Below are positions 35,155 through 44,235 of a DNA stretch of 64,000 nucleotides, piece by piece. Each line of letters begins with the position of its first letter. Position 1 is the stretch's first letter. The position numbers and the translations under genes are program-made. The DNA comes from Ruegeria sp. SCSIO 43209 (GTDB lineage Bacteria; Pseudomonadota; Alphaproteobacteria; Rhodobacterales; Rhodobacteraceae), in the NCBI RefSeq assembly GCF_019904295.1, contig NZ_CP065359.1, positions 769,001 through 833,000 on the forward strand. Direction: 5' to 3'. The notes under the pieces were generated by a model, which did no database searches, was not told the origin of the DNA, and saw only the letters and a program-made list of their open reading frames with translations.

Positions 35155-36159
35155 TCAGGCCGGCGCCCGCGCTCGGGTCGTTCGCGCCTTTAGCCCCTGT
35201 TCAATCCGTGATGTGACCTCGAGCGTTCGGGCTGCATCCTCGACGTCAATCAGTGGAGGAGCGCCATCGATCACGTCAAGGAAGTGATCCAGCTGCACCT
35301 CTAGCGGTGCGCGTTGTTGTTCCGGTCGTGTAAGTTGGTCTTTTTGGGCCGCAGTGCCCCAATCCTGTCCGCGCCACAGGGTCATGGAAGGAAAACTCAC
35401 AGCGCCACTGGTTCCCGTGATCCAGATCATGTCCTGATGGGTCGTGCCGATGTTCGGGTTCTCGCCGGTTCCGGCCTCAAACCCCCAGGGGCTGGGTGCG
35501 GTATCGGCAAAGCTGATAGTGCCCGTCGCGCCGTTTTCGAATGCGATCGCGACAGCCCCGCTTTCTATCCTATCCGATCCGCGGATGGGCGCTCCGGGCA
35601 GGGCGACGACATCCGAGATTTCTCCGATCACAAAGCGCAGGACATCGATATCATGCACCAGATTGATCATGACTGGGCTGCCATCGGAAGTCCGCCAGTT
35701 CTGTTCAAAATAGCTGTCGGGTTTGCGCATGGCCCACAGCAACGAGACATTGATGACTTGTCCGATCGTACCTTGCGCGATCACCTCCTTCAGGTGTTGC
35801 AAGATTGTATGATACCGCCGATGGTGGCCTACAAGGCTGCGGACATTGGCCTGGCGAACGGCCGTCTTCAGGCGCAGTGCATCATCGACCGACGCGGCAA
35901 CCGGCTTTTCGATCAGCATGTGCCAACCGCGGGATGCGGCCAGAATGCCATGTTCGGCATGCAGGCGGGTCGGAGTGGCGATGATGACGCCATCTACCGG
36001 GTCCTGCACCTCGTCCATACTGGCAAAACGCGGCGCGTCGATCTGGATCGAGCCATCTGGATCGGCCAACCCGACCAACATGCAGCCGGGATGCTCAATC
36101 ACGGCGCGGACGTGGCGGATACCGATTAATCCGCCGCCGGCTACAAGGATCCGTTTCAC
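35155..36159 (-). CDS. Gfo/Idh/MocA family oxidoreductase, fourth in window
   Basis: The 334-residue protein starts ILVAGGGLIGIRHVRAVIE, carries EKP in MLIEKPVAASVD and VHDIDVLRFVIGE with the conserved His-Asp. It overlaps uxaA by four bases and lies 139 bases before the GarR-like gene in the operon. It could oxidise a sugar acid entering the pathway, for instance at C2 or C5, but sequence alone does not decide it. Confidence 0.88.
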   Translation of the reverse strand: MKRILVAGGGLIGIRHVRAVIEHPGCMLVGLADPDGSIQIDAPRFASMDEVQDPVDGVIIATPTRLHAEHGILAASRGWHMLIEKPVAASVDDALRLKTAVRQANVRSLVGHHRRYHTILQHLKEVIAQGTIGQVINVSLLWAMRKPDSYFEQNWRTSDGSPVMINLVHDIDVLRFVIGEISDVVALPGAPIRGSDRIESGAVAIAFENGATGTISFADTAPSPWGFEAGTGENPNIGTTHQDMIWITGTSGAVSFPSMTLWRGQDWGTAAQKDQLTRPEQQRAPLEVQLDHFLDVIDGAPPLIDVEDAARTLEVTSRIEQGLKARTTRARAPA

Positions 36160-37658
36160 ATCACCGCTCCGATTTGCCAGGGAACAAATTCGTAGTCACC
36201 CAAGCCCTGCGCCTCGGACTTGGTCCGCGCGCCGGAGGCGACTTGGAGCAGCCGTCGGTATATTTCCTGTCCTTTTTCCTCGACGCTGGCGCCTTTGGTC
36301 AGAATGTCGCCCGCATCCACGTCCATGTCTTCGGGCATGCGTGCTGCCAATTCAGAGTTGGTAGCGATTTTCAGCGTGGGTGCCGGTTTGGACCCAAATG
36401 CAGAGCCGCGTCCCGTGGTGAAGCACACAAGGTTGCACCCAGCCGCGATCTGCCCGGTCACAGAGGCCGGGTCATATCCGGGGCTGTCCATGAAGGTGAA
36501 GCCTTTGGCGGTGATCGGTTCGGCGTATTTGAATACACCGGTCAAAGGGGTGGTGCCGCCCTTCGCCGCTGCCCCCAGCGACTTCTCTAGGATGGTCGTC
36601 AGACCCCCTTGCTTGTTGCCGGGGCTTGGGTTGTTGTCCATCGAACCGTGATTGCGAACGGTATAGTCCTGCCACCAATCGATCAGTCCGATCAGTTTTT
36701 CCCCAGTTGTGCGACTAAGGGCGCGGCGGGTCAAAAGGTGTTCGGCTCCGTAAATTTCGGGTGTTTCCGCAAGGACACCTGTGCCGCCTTGCGCAACCAA
36801 CAGATCGCAGGCATGTCCGAGCGCCGGGTTCGCGGTCACGCCGGACCAAGCGTCCGAGCCACCGCATTGCAGCGCAACCATCAGTTCGGACGCCGGGGCT
36901 TCGCTGCGCCTCGCCTCATTGGCAATGGGAAGCATCTGGTTGATCTTGTTGATGCCCATTTCCACGGTCCGACGCAATCCGGCGACGTTCTGGATGTTCA
37001 TCGTTTGGAAGGTGGGACTTTGCTTCAGCCCATACGCGTCCAGCAGCCAGTCGATCTGGTTCATCTCGCAGCCCAGACCGACCATCAGAACGGCAGCGTG
37101 GTTGGGGTGTTTTGCAAACCCCCACATGACCCGTTGAAGGGCTTCGAAACCGTCGCCGGAATCGGCCATTCCGCAGCCCGTTCCGTGGACAAAGGCCACT
37201 ACGCCGTCGACGTTCGGAAACTCGGCCAGCTTGTCCGGCGTGAAGTGGTTGGCAATCATGCGGGCCGCAGTCGCCGAACAGTTCACGGTGGTCAGAACCG
37301 CGATGTAGTTGCGCGTGCCGACCCGACCGCTGTCCCGGTGGTAGCCCATGAACGTATCGACCGAGTTGGCAGGTTTCGTGGGTCTTTGATCCGTCGCAAA
37401 CTCGTAGTCCACGCTGGTGTTGCGGAACTCGATATTGTGGGTGTGCACATGGTCGCCAGGTTCGATCGGTTGGGTGGCGTATCCGATGATCTGAGCGTAT
37501 TTTCTAACCGGATCGCCGAGCGCAAGATTCCGCGTGGCGACCTTGTGCCCCGAGGGGATGCGCGCATTGGTCGTGACATCCTCGACCATACTGCCGGCCT
37601 CCAGGTGCCGAGTTGCAACCACCACGCTATCCGTTCGATCTAAACGTACAAAAGTCAT
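36156..37658 (-). CDS. uxaA: Altronate dehydratase family protein (UxaA/GarD)
   Basis: The 500-residue protein has an N-terminal SAF domain (DRTDSVVVATRHLEAGSMV) and the catalytic domain with GYHRDSGRVGTRNYIAVL, NCSATAARMIANHF, VALQCGGSDAWSGVTANPA and CFTTGRGSAFGSKPAPTLKI, all typical of UxaA/GarD iron-dependent dehydratases. Its length is nearer UxaA (495) than GarD (523). UxaA converts D-altronate to KDG. An aldarate substrate remains possible given the Gci-like enolase in the same operon. Neighbours overlap tightly. Confidence 0.92.
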   Translation of the reverse strand: MTFVRLDRTDSVVVATRHLEAGSMVEDVTTNARIPSGHKVATRNLALGDPVRKYAQIIGYATQPIEPGDHVHTHNIEFRNTSVDYEFATDQRPTKPANSVDTFMGYHRDSGRVGTRNYIAVLTTVNCSATAARMIANHFTPDKLAEFPNVDGVVAFVHGTGCGMADSGDGFEALQRVMWGFAKHPNHAAVLMVGLGCEMNQIDWLLDAYGLKQSPTFQTMNIQNVAGLRRTVEMGINKINQMLPIANEARRSEAPASELMVALQCGGSDAWSGVTANPALGHACDLLVAQGGTGVLAETPEIYGAEHLLTRRALSRTTGEKLIGLIDWWQDYTVRNHGSMDNNPSPGNKQGGLTTILEKSLGAAAKGGTTPLTGVFKYAEPITAKGFTFMDSPGYDPASVTGQIAAGCNLVCFTTGRGSAFGSKPAPTLKIATNSELAARMPEDMDVDAGDILTKGASVEEKGQEIYRRLLQVASGARTKSEAQGLGDYEFVPWQIGAVM

Positions 37659-37682
37659 AATCAGCTTTCCTGGCGGCAGCAG

Positions 37683-38633
37683 CTAGGCGCAGAACGGTGA
37701 GTCCGATGTCCACCGGTGAATATCTATATGCGGCTTGCCGGACAGTCTTGCTCGCGCCGCCTCCCAATTGGACTTGCAGACGCGCCAATCTCGCAGCTCG
37801 GTTTCGGGGCGCGATCTGGACCTCGCGATGAAGCTGGGGAAATGATCTCGACCGGTCGGTTGGCCTGCTGCACTAAAGCGGATGTCGAACGACCAGCGGA
37901 ACCGATCCGTTTTATTGATCAGCGAAGCGTGTGGCGTCAAAGGGTGAAACAGGATGATCCCGCCGGCCTTGACAGGAAGGGGCACGGCGCGGCCTTCATC
38001 AATGAACCCGTCGGCAATGCCTGTCTGCGTCCGGGCACAATGTGGCAGGATAGATTGGTCTTGTGCCATTGGCAGCACTTGCAGGCAGCCGTTTTCAACC
38101 GTTGCATCGTTGACGGCAATCCAAACCGTGACCATGTCGGTCTGATCAGCATCCTCCAGCGCAACCGCTCGGTCCTGATGCCAGTCCGTTGCGGTGATGT
38201 GCGCGCGCACCTCGTCCTTGGACAGCTTCAGGGCAGGTGGCTTCAGCCGAACGTGCTGGATTGGATTGCTCACCAACTCTGGCCCGATCAGCTGCTCGAC
38301 GATGTCAAGCATGGGACGGGCCGTCAGCAAGTCGAACACTGCGGGCCCAATATGGAACGGTGTGTCCGCCATGATCCGATCGCCGGGCAGCGAGATGTCC
38401 AGCGGCTGGAAATAGTCGCATCCGGCCTGATAGGCGGACAGAAGTTTGTCCCAGAAGGTCATTCCGGACGGCTCGTCCTTGACCAGCCCTTTTCCGTACC
38501 AACAGTCATAGAGCCGGTTCAGGACATCCGAGTATTCCGCTTGCACCCGACCCAGGACATCGCCGGGAATTACATCCTCAACCACGAGGTATCCATCGGT
38601 CTGGAACTTGCCAATCTGATCTTGTGTCAGCAT
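37683..38633 (-). CDS. Phytanoyl-CoA dioxygenase (PhyH) family Fe(II)/2-oxoglutarate oxygenase
   Basis: The 316-residue protein begins LTQDQIGKFQTDGYLVVEDV, the family's N-terminus. It has the iron-binding HxD in TDWHQDRAVAL, the distal His in FHPLTPHASLIN, and an Arg in FRWSFDIRF that would hold 2-oxoglutarate. Family members hydroxylate diverse small molecules. The gene lies 10 bases after dctM and 24 before uxaA within a sugar-acid operon, so an oxidative step on a modified sugar acid is likely, perhaps demethylation or hydroxylation. This is inference. Identification of the fold is firm. Confidence 0.88.
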   Translation of the reverse strand: MLTQDQIGKFQTDGYLVVEDVIPGDVLGRVQAEYSDVLNRLYDCWYGKGLVKDEPSGMTFWDKLLSAYQAGCDYFQPLDISLPGDRIMADTPFHIGPAVFDLLTARPMLDIVEQLIGPELVSNPIQHVRLKPPALKLSKDEVRAHITATDWHQDRAVALEDADQTDMVTVWIAVNDATVENGCLQVLPMAQDQSILPHCARTQTGIADGFIDEGRAVPLPVKAGGIILFHPLTPHASLINKTDRFRWSFDIRFSAAGQPTGRDHFPSFIARSRSRPETELRDWRVCKSNWEAARARLSGKPHIDIHRWTSDSPFCA

Positions 38634-38643
38634 GGGTGCAACC

Positions 38644-40266
38644 TCACAACAGCAGCGCGATGATGCCCGGCCAAATCAGAAGAACGGAAAGCGCCAGCAA
38701 CTGGATCCCGATGAATGGCAGGAAGCCGCGGAAGATATCCGTTAGGCTGATATGCGGCGGGGCCACTGACTTCAGGTAGAACGCGGCCGGGCCGAAAGGG
38801 GGCGAGAGGAAGCTGACCTGCATGTTCATACAGAACACGACGCCGAACCAGATGGCGACATGACTCGGCTCCAACTGGCCAAAGACTCCGATTTCCTCGA
38901 TAGGAAGGCGCAGGACGATCGGCAGAAAGACCGGAATGATCAACAGTACGATGCCGACCCAATCCATGAATGCGCCCATGAACAGCAAGATCAGCATCAT
39001 TACCAGAATGACCAACATGGTCGGCAGCTCCTGGCCGACGATCAGGTCGGCCACGTATTGGGGCCCGCCAGCAATGGTGTAGGCACCCGCCAGCGCGGCG
39101 GCCCCGATCGTAACCCAGATGATGGTGCCTGTGGATTTTAACGTCCGCATCAAGCTGTCCCAAACCAGCTCGAACGATCCTTCGCCCCGCAGGATGGCGA
39201 TGATCAGAACGGCGAAGGCGCCCATGCCTGCAGCCTCAGTGATCCCTGTGATCCCGCCATAAATCGAACCGAGCACGACGCCGATTACAACCAGCGGCGC
39301 GACGAGACCCTTGCCCATTTCCCAACCGATTTTTGCGCGCTGTCTGCCAAAGACGAAGAAAATCAGCAGAAGGGCGACGATCGTGATGCCGGCAAACCAG
39401 GGTAGGTAGTCAGCCGTTCCCAGCCTCGCGGGCTCACCCTGGCTGGCAGCGTTCGAGCCTGAGAGCTCGAAAAACGCGGCCCGGATAAACAGAACGGTGG
39501 AAAATCCGGCGACAACGATGCTCATGAAGGCCCCAAACAGTTTGCGTTTCTCGGCTGGTTCGGGGTCGTTCGGGTCCGGTTCCGGCAGCGGAGCGTGATG
39601 AGGATTCAACCGCGTGCGGATGATGATGTACAGGATGATCATCGAGGCCAGCATGAAGCCGGGAATGAAAGACGCGGTGAACAGCGACTTGATCGAGGTT
39701 TCGGTGATCAGCCCATAGATGATCAGAACGATCGAAGGAGGGATCATGGTGCCCAGAGACCCTGAGGCGCAGATGACGCCGATCGCGAGATTCTGATCGT
39801 AGCCCAGGCGCAGCATCTGGGGCAGGGCGATAAGGCCCAGCAGGACAACCTCACCGCCGATGATGCCGGACATGGCAGCCATGATCACCGCCATGATCGA
39901 GGTCACGATCGCGATGCCGCCGCGTGTTCTGGACAGCCAGACATTCAGCGACGAATACATGTCGCGCGCGATCCCGGACCGCTCTAGCAGCGACGCCATG
40001 AAGATAAACAATGGCACGGATATGAGCACGTAGTCCGTTAAGAGCCCGTATATCTTCTGCGCCAGGATATAGAGCGGCCCAGTCCCTGGCCGACCGGTGA
40101 GAATCCCGTCGCCGAATGAAAACGGGTTTAAAAGCAGTGTCGGTTCGAACTTGAGCACAAGAACCAGAACCGCAAGCGAAGCCGAGGCCAGACCCAAGGG
40201 CATCCCGATCGCCAGAAGCACAATCAGGGCGACCATCAGGATGAGTGAGATTGTTCCGATGTCCAT
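38644..40266 (-). CDS. dctM: TRAP transporter large permease subunit DctM (second system)
   Basis: The 540-residue membrane protein has the DctM features VLISVPLFIFMASLLERSGI, SGIIGGEVVLLGLIALPQML, SGSLGTMIPPSIVLIIYG and a C-terminal NMQVSFLSPPFGPAAFYL. It is longer than the first system's DctM because of an acidic, proline-rich insert around residues 220-245 (LPEPDPNDPEPAEKRK) and additional hydrophobic spans. The YLKSV and Gln-Val-Ser-Phe-Leu pattern is typical of the mannitol/chloroaromatic-type DctM subgroup. It overlaps dctQ by one base. Confidence 0.95.
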   Translation of the reverse strand: MDIGTISLILMVALIVLLAIGMPLGLASASLAVLVLVLKFEPTLLLNPFSFGDGILTGRPGTGPLYILAQKIYGLLTDYVLISVPLFIFMASLLERSGIARDMYSSLNVWLSRTRGGIAIVTSIMAVIMAAMSGIIGGEVVLLGLIALPQMLRLGYDQNLAIGVICASGSLGTMIPPSIVLIIYGLITETSIKSLFTASFIPGFMLASMIILYIIIRTRLNPHHAPLPEPDPNDPEPAEKRKLFGAFMSIVVAGFSTVLFIRAAFFELSGSNAASQGEPARLGTADYLPWFAGITIVALLLIFFVFGRQRAKIGWEMGKGLVAPLVVIGVVLGSIYGGITGITEAAGMGAFAVLIIAILRGEGSFELVWDSLMRTLKSTGTIIWVTIGAAALAGAYTIAGGPQYVADLIVGQELPTMLVILVMMLILLFMGAFMDWVGIVLLIIPVFLPIVLRLPIEEIGVFGQLEPSHVAIWFGVVFCMNMQVSFLSPPFGPAAFYLKSVAPPHISLTDIFRGFLPFIGIQLLALSVLLIWPGIIALLL

Positions 40267-41108
40267 TAGTCTTGTCCCACCGCCCGTTTGATCATTTCAA
40301 TTTCGTCTTCGTCCGGTTCATCTGTGTGGATTTCCGGTTCTTTGTTCCAATCCGCGACCAAGTTCAAAATTGCTTGCATTGCGACGAGCGTAATCACGAT
40401 CAGCACCATCGGCTGCAACGTCGCCGGGATCGGAGGATTGAAGGCAGAGCCATAAAGCTCCCATTTGTAGAGCTTGTTGACGAACACCTGTTTGTAGCTG
40501 CCGTAGACAAGAAAGAAGGCAAATAGCACGATCAGTATAGTCGAAACCGTATCAAAAACGCGCTGAAGCCAACGTGGAACTGCGTCGTACATCAGGAATA
40601 TTCGAATGTGACTGCGTTGCTGCATGGCGTAGTAGCCAGACATCAAAAACACAAAGCTGGCGAACCAGAGTGTCATTTCGTTCGCCCACTCGGTCGGCTT
40701 CTCCAGGATATAACGCATGAAGACTTCGTAGAGCATGACGACAGTCATGATTGCTATCATCATCATCGTCACTCGACCTATGAACAAGGCGAAACGGTCC
40801 ATAACCGTCGAGCCTTCGAACTCCATCGTCGCCGGGCGCACGGTCTTGGTACCAATCACTGCAAGAAACGGTAGAAGGACGAGCGCGGCCATGTCGATGA
40901 TGTCGACATACCCCCCGAATACGCCAGACAATTCGGGCGTAACGTCGCTGCGAAGATATATTTCAGTTACCTGACTTTTGAGGGATTCAGAGGTGTAAGG
41001 CAGCCAGTCCAATAGGAATGCGGGAAGATGCCAAACAAGCCAGCTGGCTGTTGCGACGAAGGCCAACGGTATGAGCCATTCAATTAGTCCGCCTGAGTTC
41101 TTGTGCAT
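40266..41108 (-). CDS. dctQ: TRAP transporter small permease subunit DctQ (second system)
   Basis: From the ATG at 41108 the protein has 280 residues, longer than usual for DctQ, with extra N-terminal hydrophobic segments. The core retains the family pattern VVMLYEVFMRYILEKPTEWANEM, ending with a charged C-terminal tail. A longer frame to 41174 overlaps the enolase gene and is unlikely. Large DctQ proteins of this size pair with large DctM subunits like the one that follows. Confidence 0.9.
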   Translation of the reverse strand: MHKNSGGLIEWLIPLAFVATASWLVWHLPAFLLDWLPYTSESLKSQVTEIYLRSDVTPELSGVFGGYVDIIDMAALVLLPFLAVIGTKTVRPATMEFEGSTVMDRFALFIGRVTMMMIAIMTVVMLYEVFMRYILEKPTEWANEMTLWFASFVFLMSGYYAMQQRSHIRIFLMYDAVPRWLQRVFDTVSTILIVLFAFFLVYGSYKQVFVNKLYKWELYGSAFNPPIPATLQPMVLIVITLVAMQAILNLVADWNKEPEIHTDEPDEDEIEMIKRAVGQD

Positions 41109-41124
41109 CGCGTAACCCTCGTCC

Positions 41125-42294
41125 TTATCCTTCGATCCTGTAGTGATCGATAAAGTCTCGGTCCGGCTGGACACCCAATCCGGGGCCAGTCGGTATCATG
41201 ACTCGGCCGTTGTTGGCCTTGACCTGATTTTGAATTTCCAGCGGTTCGGTCAGCAGATCGTCCCGAAACTTGTTGTCCGTTGTGTCGAACTCCAGCATCG
41301 GCTCCCATGGATGCAAGCCGCCTGGAATTGCGGGCATGGCCGCTAGTAAATGCAGATTAGTTGCGACGGCGATGGCGCTACCCCAGACGTGATTTACGAC
41401 CGGAGTGAAATGTGCGTGGCATAGAGACAGTACCCTGAGATACTCTGAAACACCGCCCAAAGCACAAACCTCTGGCTGCGCGATATCGATGCCACGGTTT
41501 TCAAGAAGATTGCGCCATGCCCAGCGATTGAATACCGCCTCTCCGCCTGAGATGTTTACTTTAAGCGAAGTGCGCAGTTCGCGGTATCCGTCAATGTCTT
41601 CTGGCGCGACCGGTTCTTCGAACCAATATGCGTCCAGTTCTTCCAGCGCCCGACCGACAAAGAACGCGTCTGAAGTCGTATAGGCATGGTTTGCATCAAC
41701 CATAAAAGGAAAGTCCTCACCAACTCCGCGTCTAACTGCTTCGCACAGTTTCACATCAGGCTTCGGGCCAAAGCCCGTTTTCATTTTGGTGGCGGTAAAT
41801 CCCATTGCCTTGATCTTTGCGGCTTCATCCTCAAAACGGCTTGCAAGATTAGAAATCGGTTCATCCCGGAGCATCATGCCGTAGCCGTAGCAAGGAACGC
41901 TTGCGCGATGTGCCCCGCCGACAAGCTTATGGAGGGGGAGGCCAGAGATTTTGCCGGAGATGTCCCAAAGTGCGATGTCCACCCCGGACAAAGCCTGTAT
42001 TGGCATTCCGCTTTGGCCATGGTCTCGCAAAAGATTGTACACCTTGTGCCAGATCACGTCTTTGTCCAAAGGGTCCATGCCAAGGACCATTGGTTGGATT
42101 ACCTTTTCCACGATGGTTTTGTTCGCAATGGCTACGTTTCCGGGACCAAAGCACTCCCCCCAACCGGTTACCCCTTCATCTGTCTGAATCTCGACCAGAT
42201 GGGTTGTACGCTTGTCATAATACTGTTGCGAGTAGCCCAGAACTTCCGGCATGTCGTACTGCAGTACATGACTTATTATTCTGGTGATTTTCAT
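41125..42294 (-). CDS. Enolase-superfamily enzyme resembling D-galactarolactone cycloisomerase (Gci)
   Basis: From the ATG at 42294 the protein has 389 residues. It matches the Gci layout closely: [35 protein letters not shown] with the K-x-K base, FMVDANHAYT, YWFEEPVAPED, SGGEAV, NHVWGSAIAVATNLHLLAA with the catalytic His, and a terminal PTGPGLGV. Gci opens galactarolactone to a 3-deoxy-2-keto-hexarate. The presence of TRAP genes on both sides in the operon shows that its substrate is probably the imported acid. A dehydratase or racemase on another acid is the alternative. Longer in-frame starts overlap dctP and were rejected. Confidence 0.85.
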   Translation of the reverse strand: MKITRIISHVLQYDMPEVLGYSQQYYDKRTTHLVEIQTDEGVTGWGECFGPGNVAIANKTIVEKVIQPMVLGMDPLDKDVIWHKVYNLLRDHGQSGMPIQALSGVDIALWDISGKISGLPLHKLVGGAHRASVPCYGYGMMLRDEPISNLASRFEDEAAKIKAMGFTATKMKTGFGPKPDVKLCEAVRRGVGEDFPFMVDANHAYTTSDAFFVGRALEELDAYWFEEPVAPEDIDGYRELRTSLKVNISGGEAVFNRWAWRNLLENRGIDIAQPEVCALGGVSEYLRVLSLCHAHFTPVVNHVWGSAIAVATNLHLLAAMPAIPGGLHPWEPMLEFDTTDNKFRDDLLTEPLEIQNQVKANNGRVMIPTGPGLGVQPDRDFIDHYRIEG

Positions 42295-42324
42295 GAAGTT
42301 CTGGATCCCGGCGCCGATCCGGAG

Positions 42325-42342
42325 AGGCCGCAAGTGCGGCCT
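42325..42342 (-). terminator. Stem-loop downstream of dctP (second system)
   Basis: AGGCCGC and GCGGCCT form a perfect seven-base stem around AAGT in the 79-base gap after dctP. On the minus strand it lacks a long U-tract. Its position mirrors the hairpin after the first system's dctP and may set the ratio of receptor to downstream genes. Confidence 0.65.
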
Positions 42343-42373
42343 TTCCGTGTGTCGTAGTTCGATCGAAGCCTGA

Positions 42374-43387
42374 TTACTGCATTGCGCCCAGGTCACGCAG
42401 GAAGTTGATGTGGCTTTCCAAAAGCGCCTGTGCTTCAGGTGTCGTTGCGAACTCCGTCCAACCGACCTGAACGGCCGCGCGATACGCTGCCAGGTCTTCA
42501 GGCGACCATTCGTACAACTGAACACCTTTTGCCTTCAGGTCTTTTGCAGTCTGAGCGTTCTGCACCTCATTGATTGTGGCATTGTGCAATGCCAGGCTAT
42601 CCATTGCGACTTCCATGATCTTCTTGTGATGCGCGGGCATCGCTTCCCAGACGTCTTTGCGACAAGCTAGGTGATCTGCAGGCATCGAGTGGAAACCGGG
42701 ATAGTTTGTGTGACCTGCGATCTCGTACAGACCGAGGCCCACGTTGTTCGTCAGGTTCGCAGCATCCGCACCATCAATGATACCGGTTTCCAAAGCCGTG
42801 AAGATTTCGTTGAAGTCCATCACGATCGGAGAAGCACCAAGTTCCGCGAACACCTTGGTTGCAAGGCCTGGAGGCGAGCGGAACTTCCAATCCTTGAAGT
42901 CTTCCACTTTTGCAATCGGCTTGGTCGAAGACAACGACTCTGGCCCGGGAATCCACCATCCGATGAATTCCATGTCGTAGCCGTTGTATAGATCATTTAC
43001 AGCTTCTCTTCCGCCGCCATGAAGAAGCCAAGCCATTTGCTGATATGGGTTCTGATATCCGCCGAGCAGGTCGCCTGCAAACTGGAAGGCCGGGTTTTTA
43101 CCGGTCTGATAGCCGCCGCCCGTCATGTCGCAATCCAGAATTCCTGTTGCTGCGGCATCGAAGGTTTCAACTGATTTGACCACCGAAGAGGAATAGAACA
43201 TTTCAACTTCGATTTCGCCGTTCGACATTTCCTGAATGTCTTCAACGAATTTTGCAGCCATCTGGCCTGACAGAGTTTCGGGCGAAAAATGGGTTTGAAT
43301 TCTAAGCTTCGTTGTTTCAGCCATCGCGAAACCGGCTGCCATTGTCGTGGCTACGGCCGCCAGGGCCGCTGTCTTGACTATTTTCAT
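42374..43387 (-). CDS. dctP: TRAP transporter solute-binding protein DctP (second system)
   Basis: The 337-residue precursor has a signal peptide (KTAALAAVATTMAAGFAMA, cleavage near residue 23), then TKLRIQTHFSPETLSGQMAA, the receptor start, FVEDIQEMSNGEIEVEMFYS, WKFRSPPGLATKVFAELG with the carboxylate-binding Arg, and FNEIFTALETGIIDGADAAN. The YHSMPADHLACRK region fits the large-subunit TRAP subgroup. It is the first gene of the operon that runs to kdgK, divergent from a GntR regulator. Its ligand is probably a sugar acid handled by the downstream Gci-like enzyme and UxaA. Confidence 0.93.
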   Translation of the reverse strand: MKIVKTAALAAVATTMAAGFAMAETTKLRIQTHFSPETLSGQMAAKFVEDIQEMSNGEIEVEMFYSSSVVKSVETFDAAATGILDCDMTGGGYQTGKNPAFQFAGDLLGGYQNPYQQMAWLLHGGGREAVNDLYNGYDMEFIGWWIPGPESLSSTKPIAKVEDFKDWKFRSPPGLATKVFAELGASPIVMDFNEIFTALETGIIDGADAANLTNNVGLGLYEIAGHTNYPGFHSMPADHLACRKDVWEAMPAHHKKIMEVAMDSLALHNATINEVQNAQTAKDLKAKGVQLYEWSPEDLAAYRAAVQVGWTEFATTPEAQALLESHINFLRDLGAMQ

Positions 43388-43496
43388 ATTGTCCTCCCAG
43401 ACGTTGAGCGTGCGCGGTGTGGAAGATCTTGCCGCCTCCTTTGCTGTCGCGCAGGTAAACGTTAAGCCGACGAATCGAATGCAACAAGAAAAAATT

Positions 43497-43514
43497 GAAA
43501 TTTCTAAAAATTTC
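43497..43514. promoter_or_regulatory. Inverted repeat in dctP-gntR divergent region
   Basis: GAAATTT and AAATTTC form a perfect seven-base inverted repeat around CTAA in the gap between the divergent dctP and GntR genes. The position and symmetry suit an operator for the adjacent FCD-type GntR protein. The surrounding sequence is AT-rich and likely carries both promoters. Confidence 0.5.
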
Positions 43515-43584
43515 GAGATTCTTGCGATAATTCGAAAATAAGGTTAGGACGCTACTTGGACAAAACTTGAAGGTGCATACTGGA

Positions 43585-44235
43585 ATGAACGACGAAATAG
43601 ATATTTATCAAGATCTTAAGATGCGCCTGATCTCTAATGGATTCGAGCATGGAGCGAAGGTGCGGGCTGAAGAACTTCGTAAAGTGTATGGCTGTTCTGC
43701 GAGCGCCGTTCGTGAAGTCCTTTTTCGTTTGGCCGCTGTTGGTTTGGTGGACTTTCAGGAACAAAAAGGTTTCCGCGTGCCAATGCGTTCGCCGCAGAAG
43801 CTTATCGAATTGACGCACGTCCGTGTTCTGTTGGAGGCCGAAGGCACCGCAATGTCGATCCGTAATGGCGGGGTGGATTGGGAAGCAAGATTGACGGCCG
43901 CACATCACAAACTCAGCCATATCGAAAAACGCATTCACGCCACAGACGACCCGAGCGGCCTTATCGAGATATGGTTTGCCTCGGAAAAGGAGTTTCACCA
44001 AACACTTATTTCTGCCTGTGGCTCGGAAACTTTAAAACAAATGCATAGCCGAGTTTACGCGCAGTTCAGGCAGCAGTTGATGGTTGCAGACCGGAACTTT
44101 GAATTCATTTCTCAGAACATAAGACACCATGCCGATATACTTGAAGCAGCATTGTCAGGGGATGAGCAGTTAACACGAGAGAAAATTCACGATCATCTGG
44201 AACGCCACCTAACTGGAAAGACGATGGGCGACTAA
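43585..44235 (+). CDS. GntR family transcriptional regulator, FCD domain (second)
   Basis: The 216-residue protein has a winged-helix domain with VRAEELRKVYGCSASAVREV (about 26-45) and a helical C-terminal FCD domain (WFASEKEFHQTLISACGSETL, RHHADILEAALSGDEQLT, HDHLERHL) with the conserved Asp/His metal pattern. The ATG at 43585 was preferred to a TTG at 43567. It is divergent from the TRAP-to-kdgK operon, and its 3' end overlaps the convergent denD by four bases. It probably senses a sugar-acid intermediate. Confidence 0.88.
   Translation: MNDEIDIYQDLKMRLISNGFEHGAKVRAEELRKVYGCSASAVREVLFRLAAVGLVDFQEQKGFRVPMRSPQKLIELTHVRVLLEAEGTAMSIRNGGVDWEARLTAAHHKLSHIEKRIHATDDPSGLIEIWFASEKEFHQTLISACGSETLKQMHSRVYAQFRQQLMVADRNFEFISQNIRHHADILEAALSGDEQLTREKIHDHLERHLTGKTMGD

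Noticed and set aside
36609..37643. 344-codon open frame on the plus strand opposite uxaA
   Set aside because: It overlaps a strongly supported UxaA gene and has no recognisable domain or ribosome binding site.
37716..38663. 315-codon open frame on the plus strand opposite the PhyH gene
   Set aside because: It is a shadow of a gene with intact iron-binding residues and shows no family resemblance of its own.
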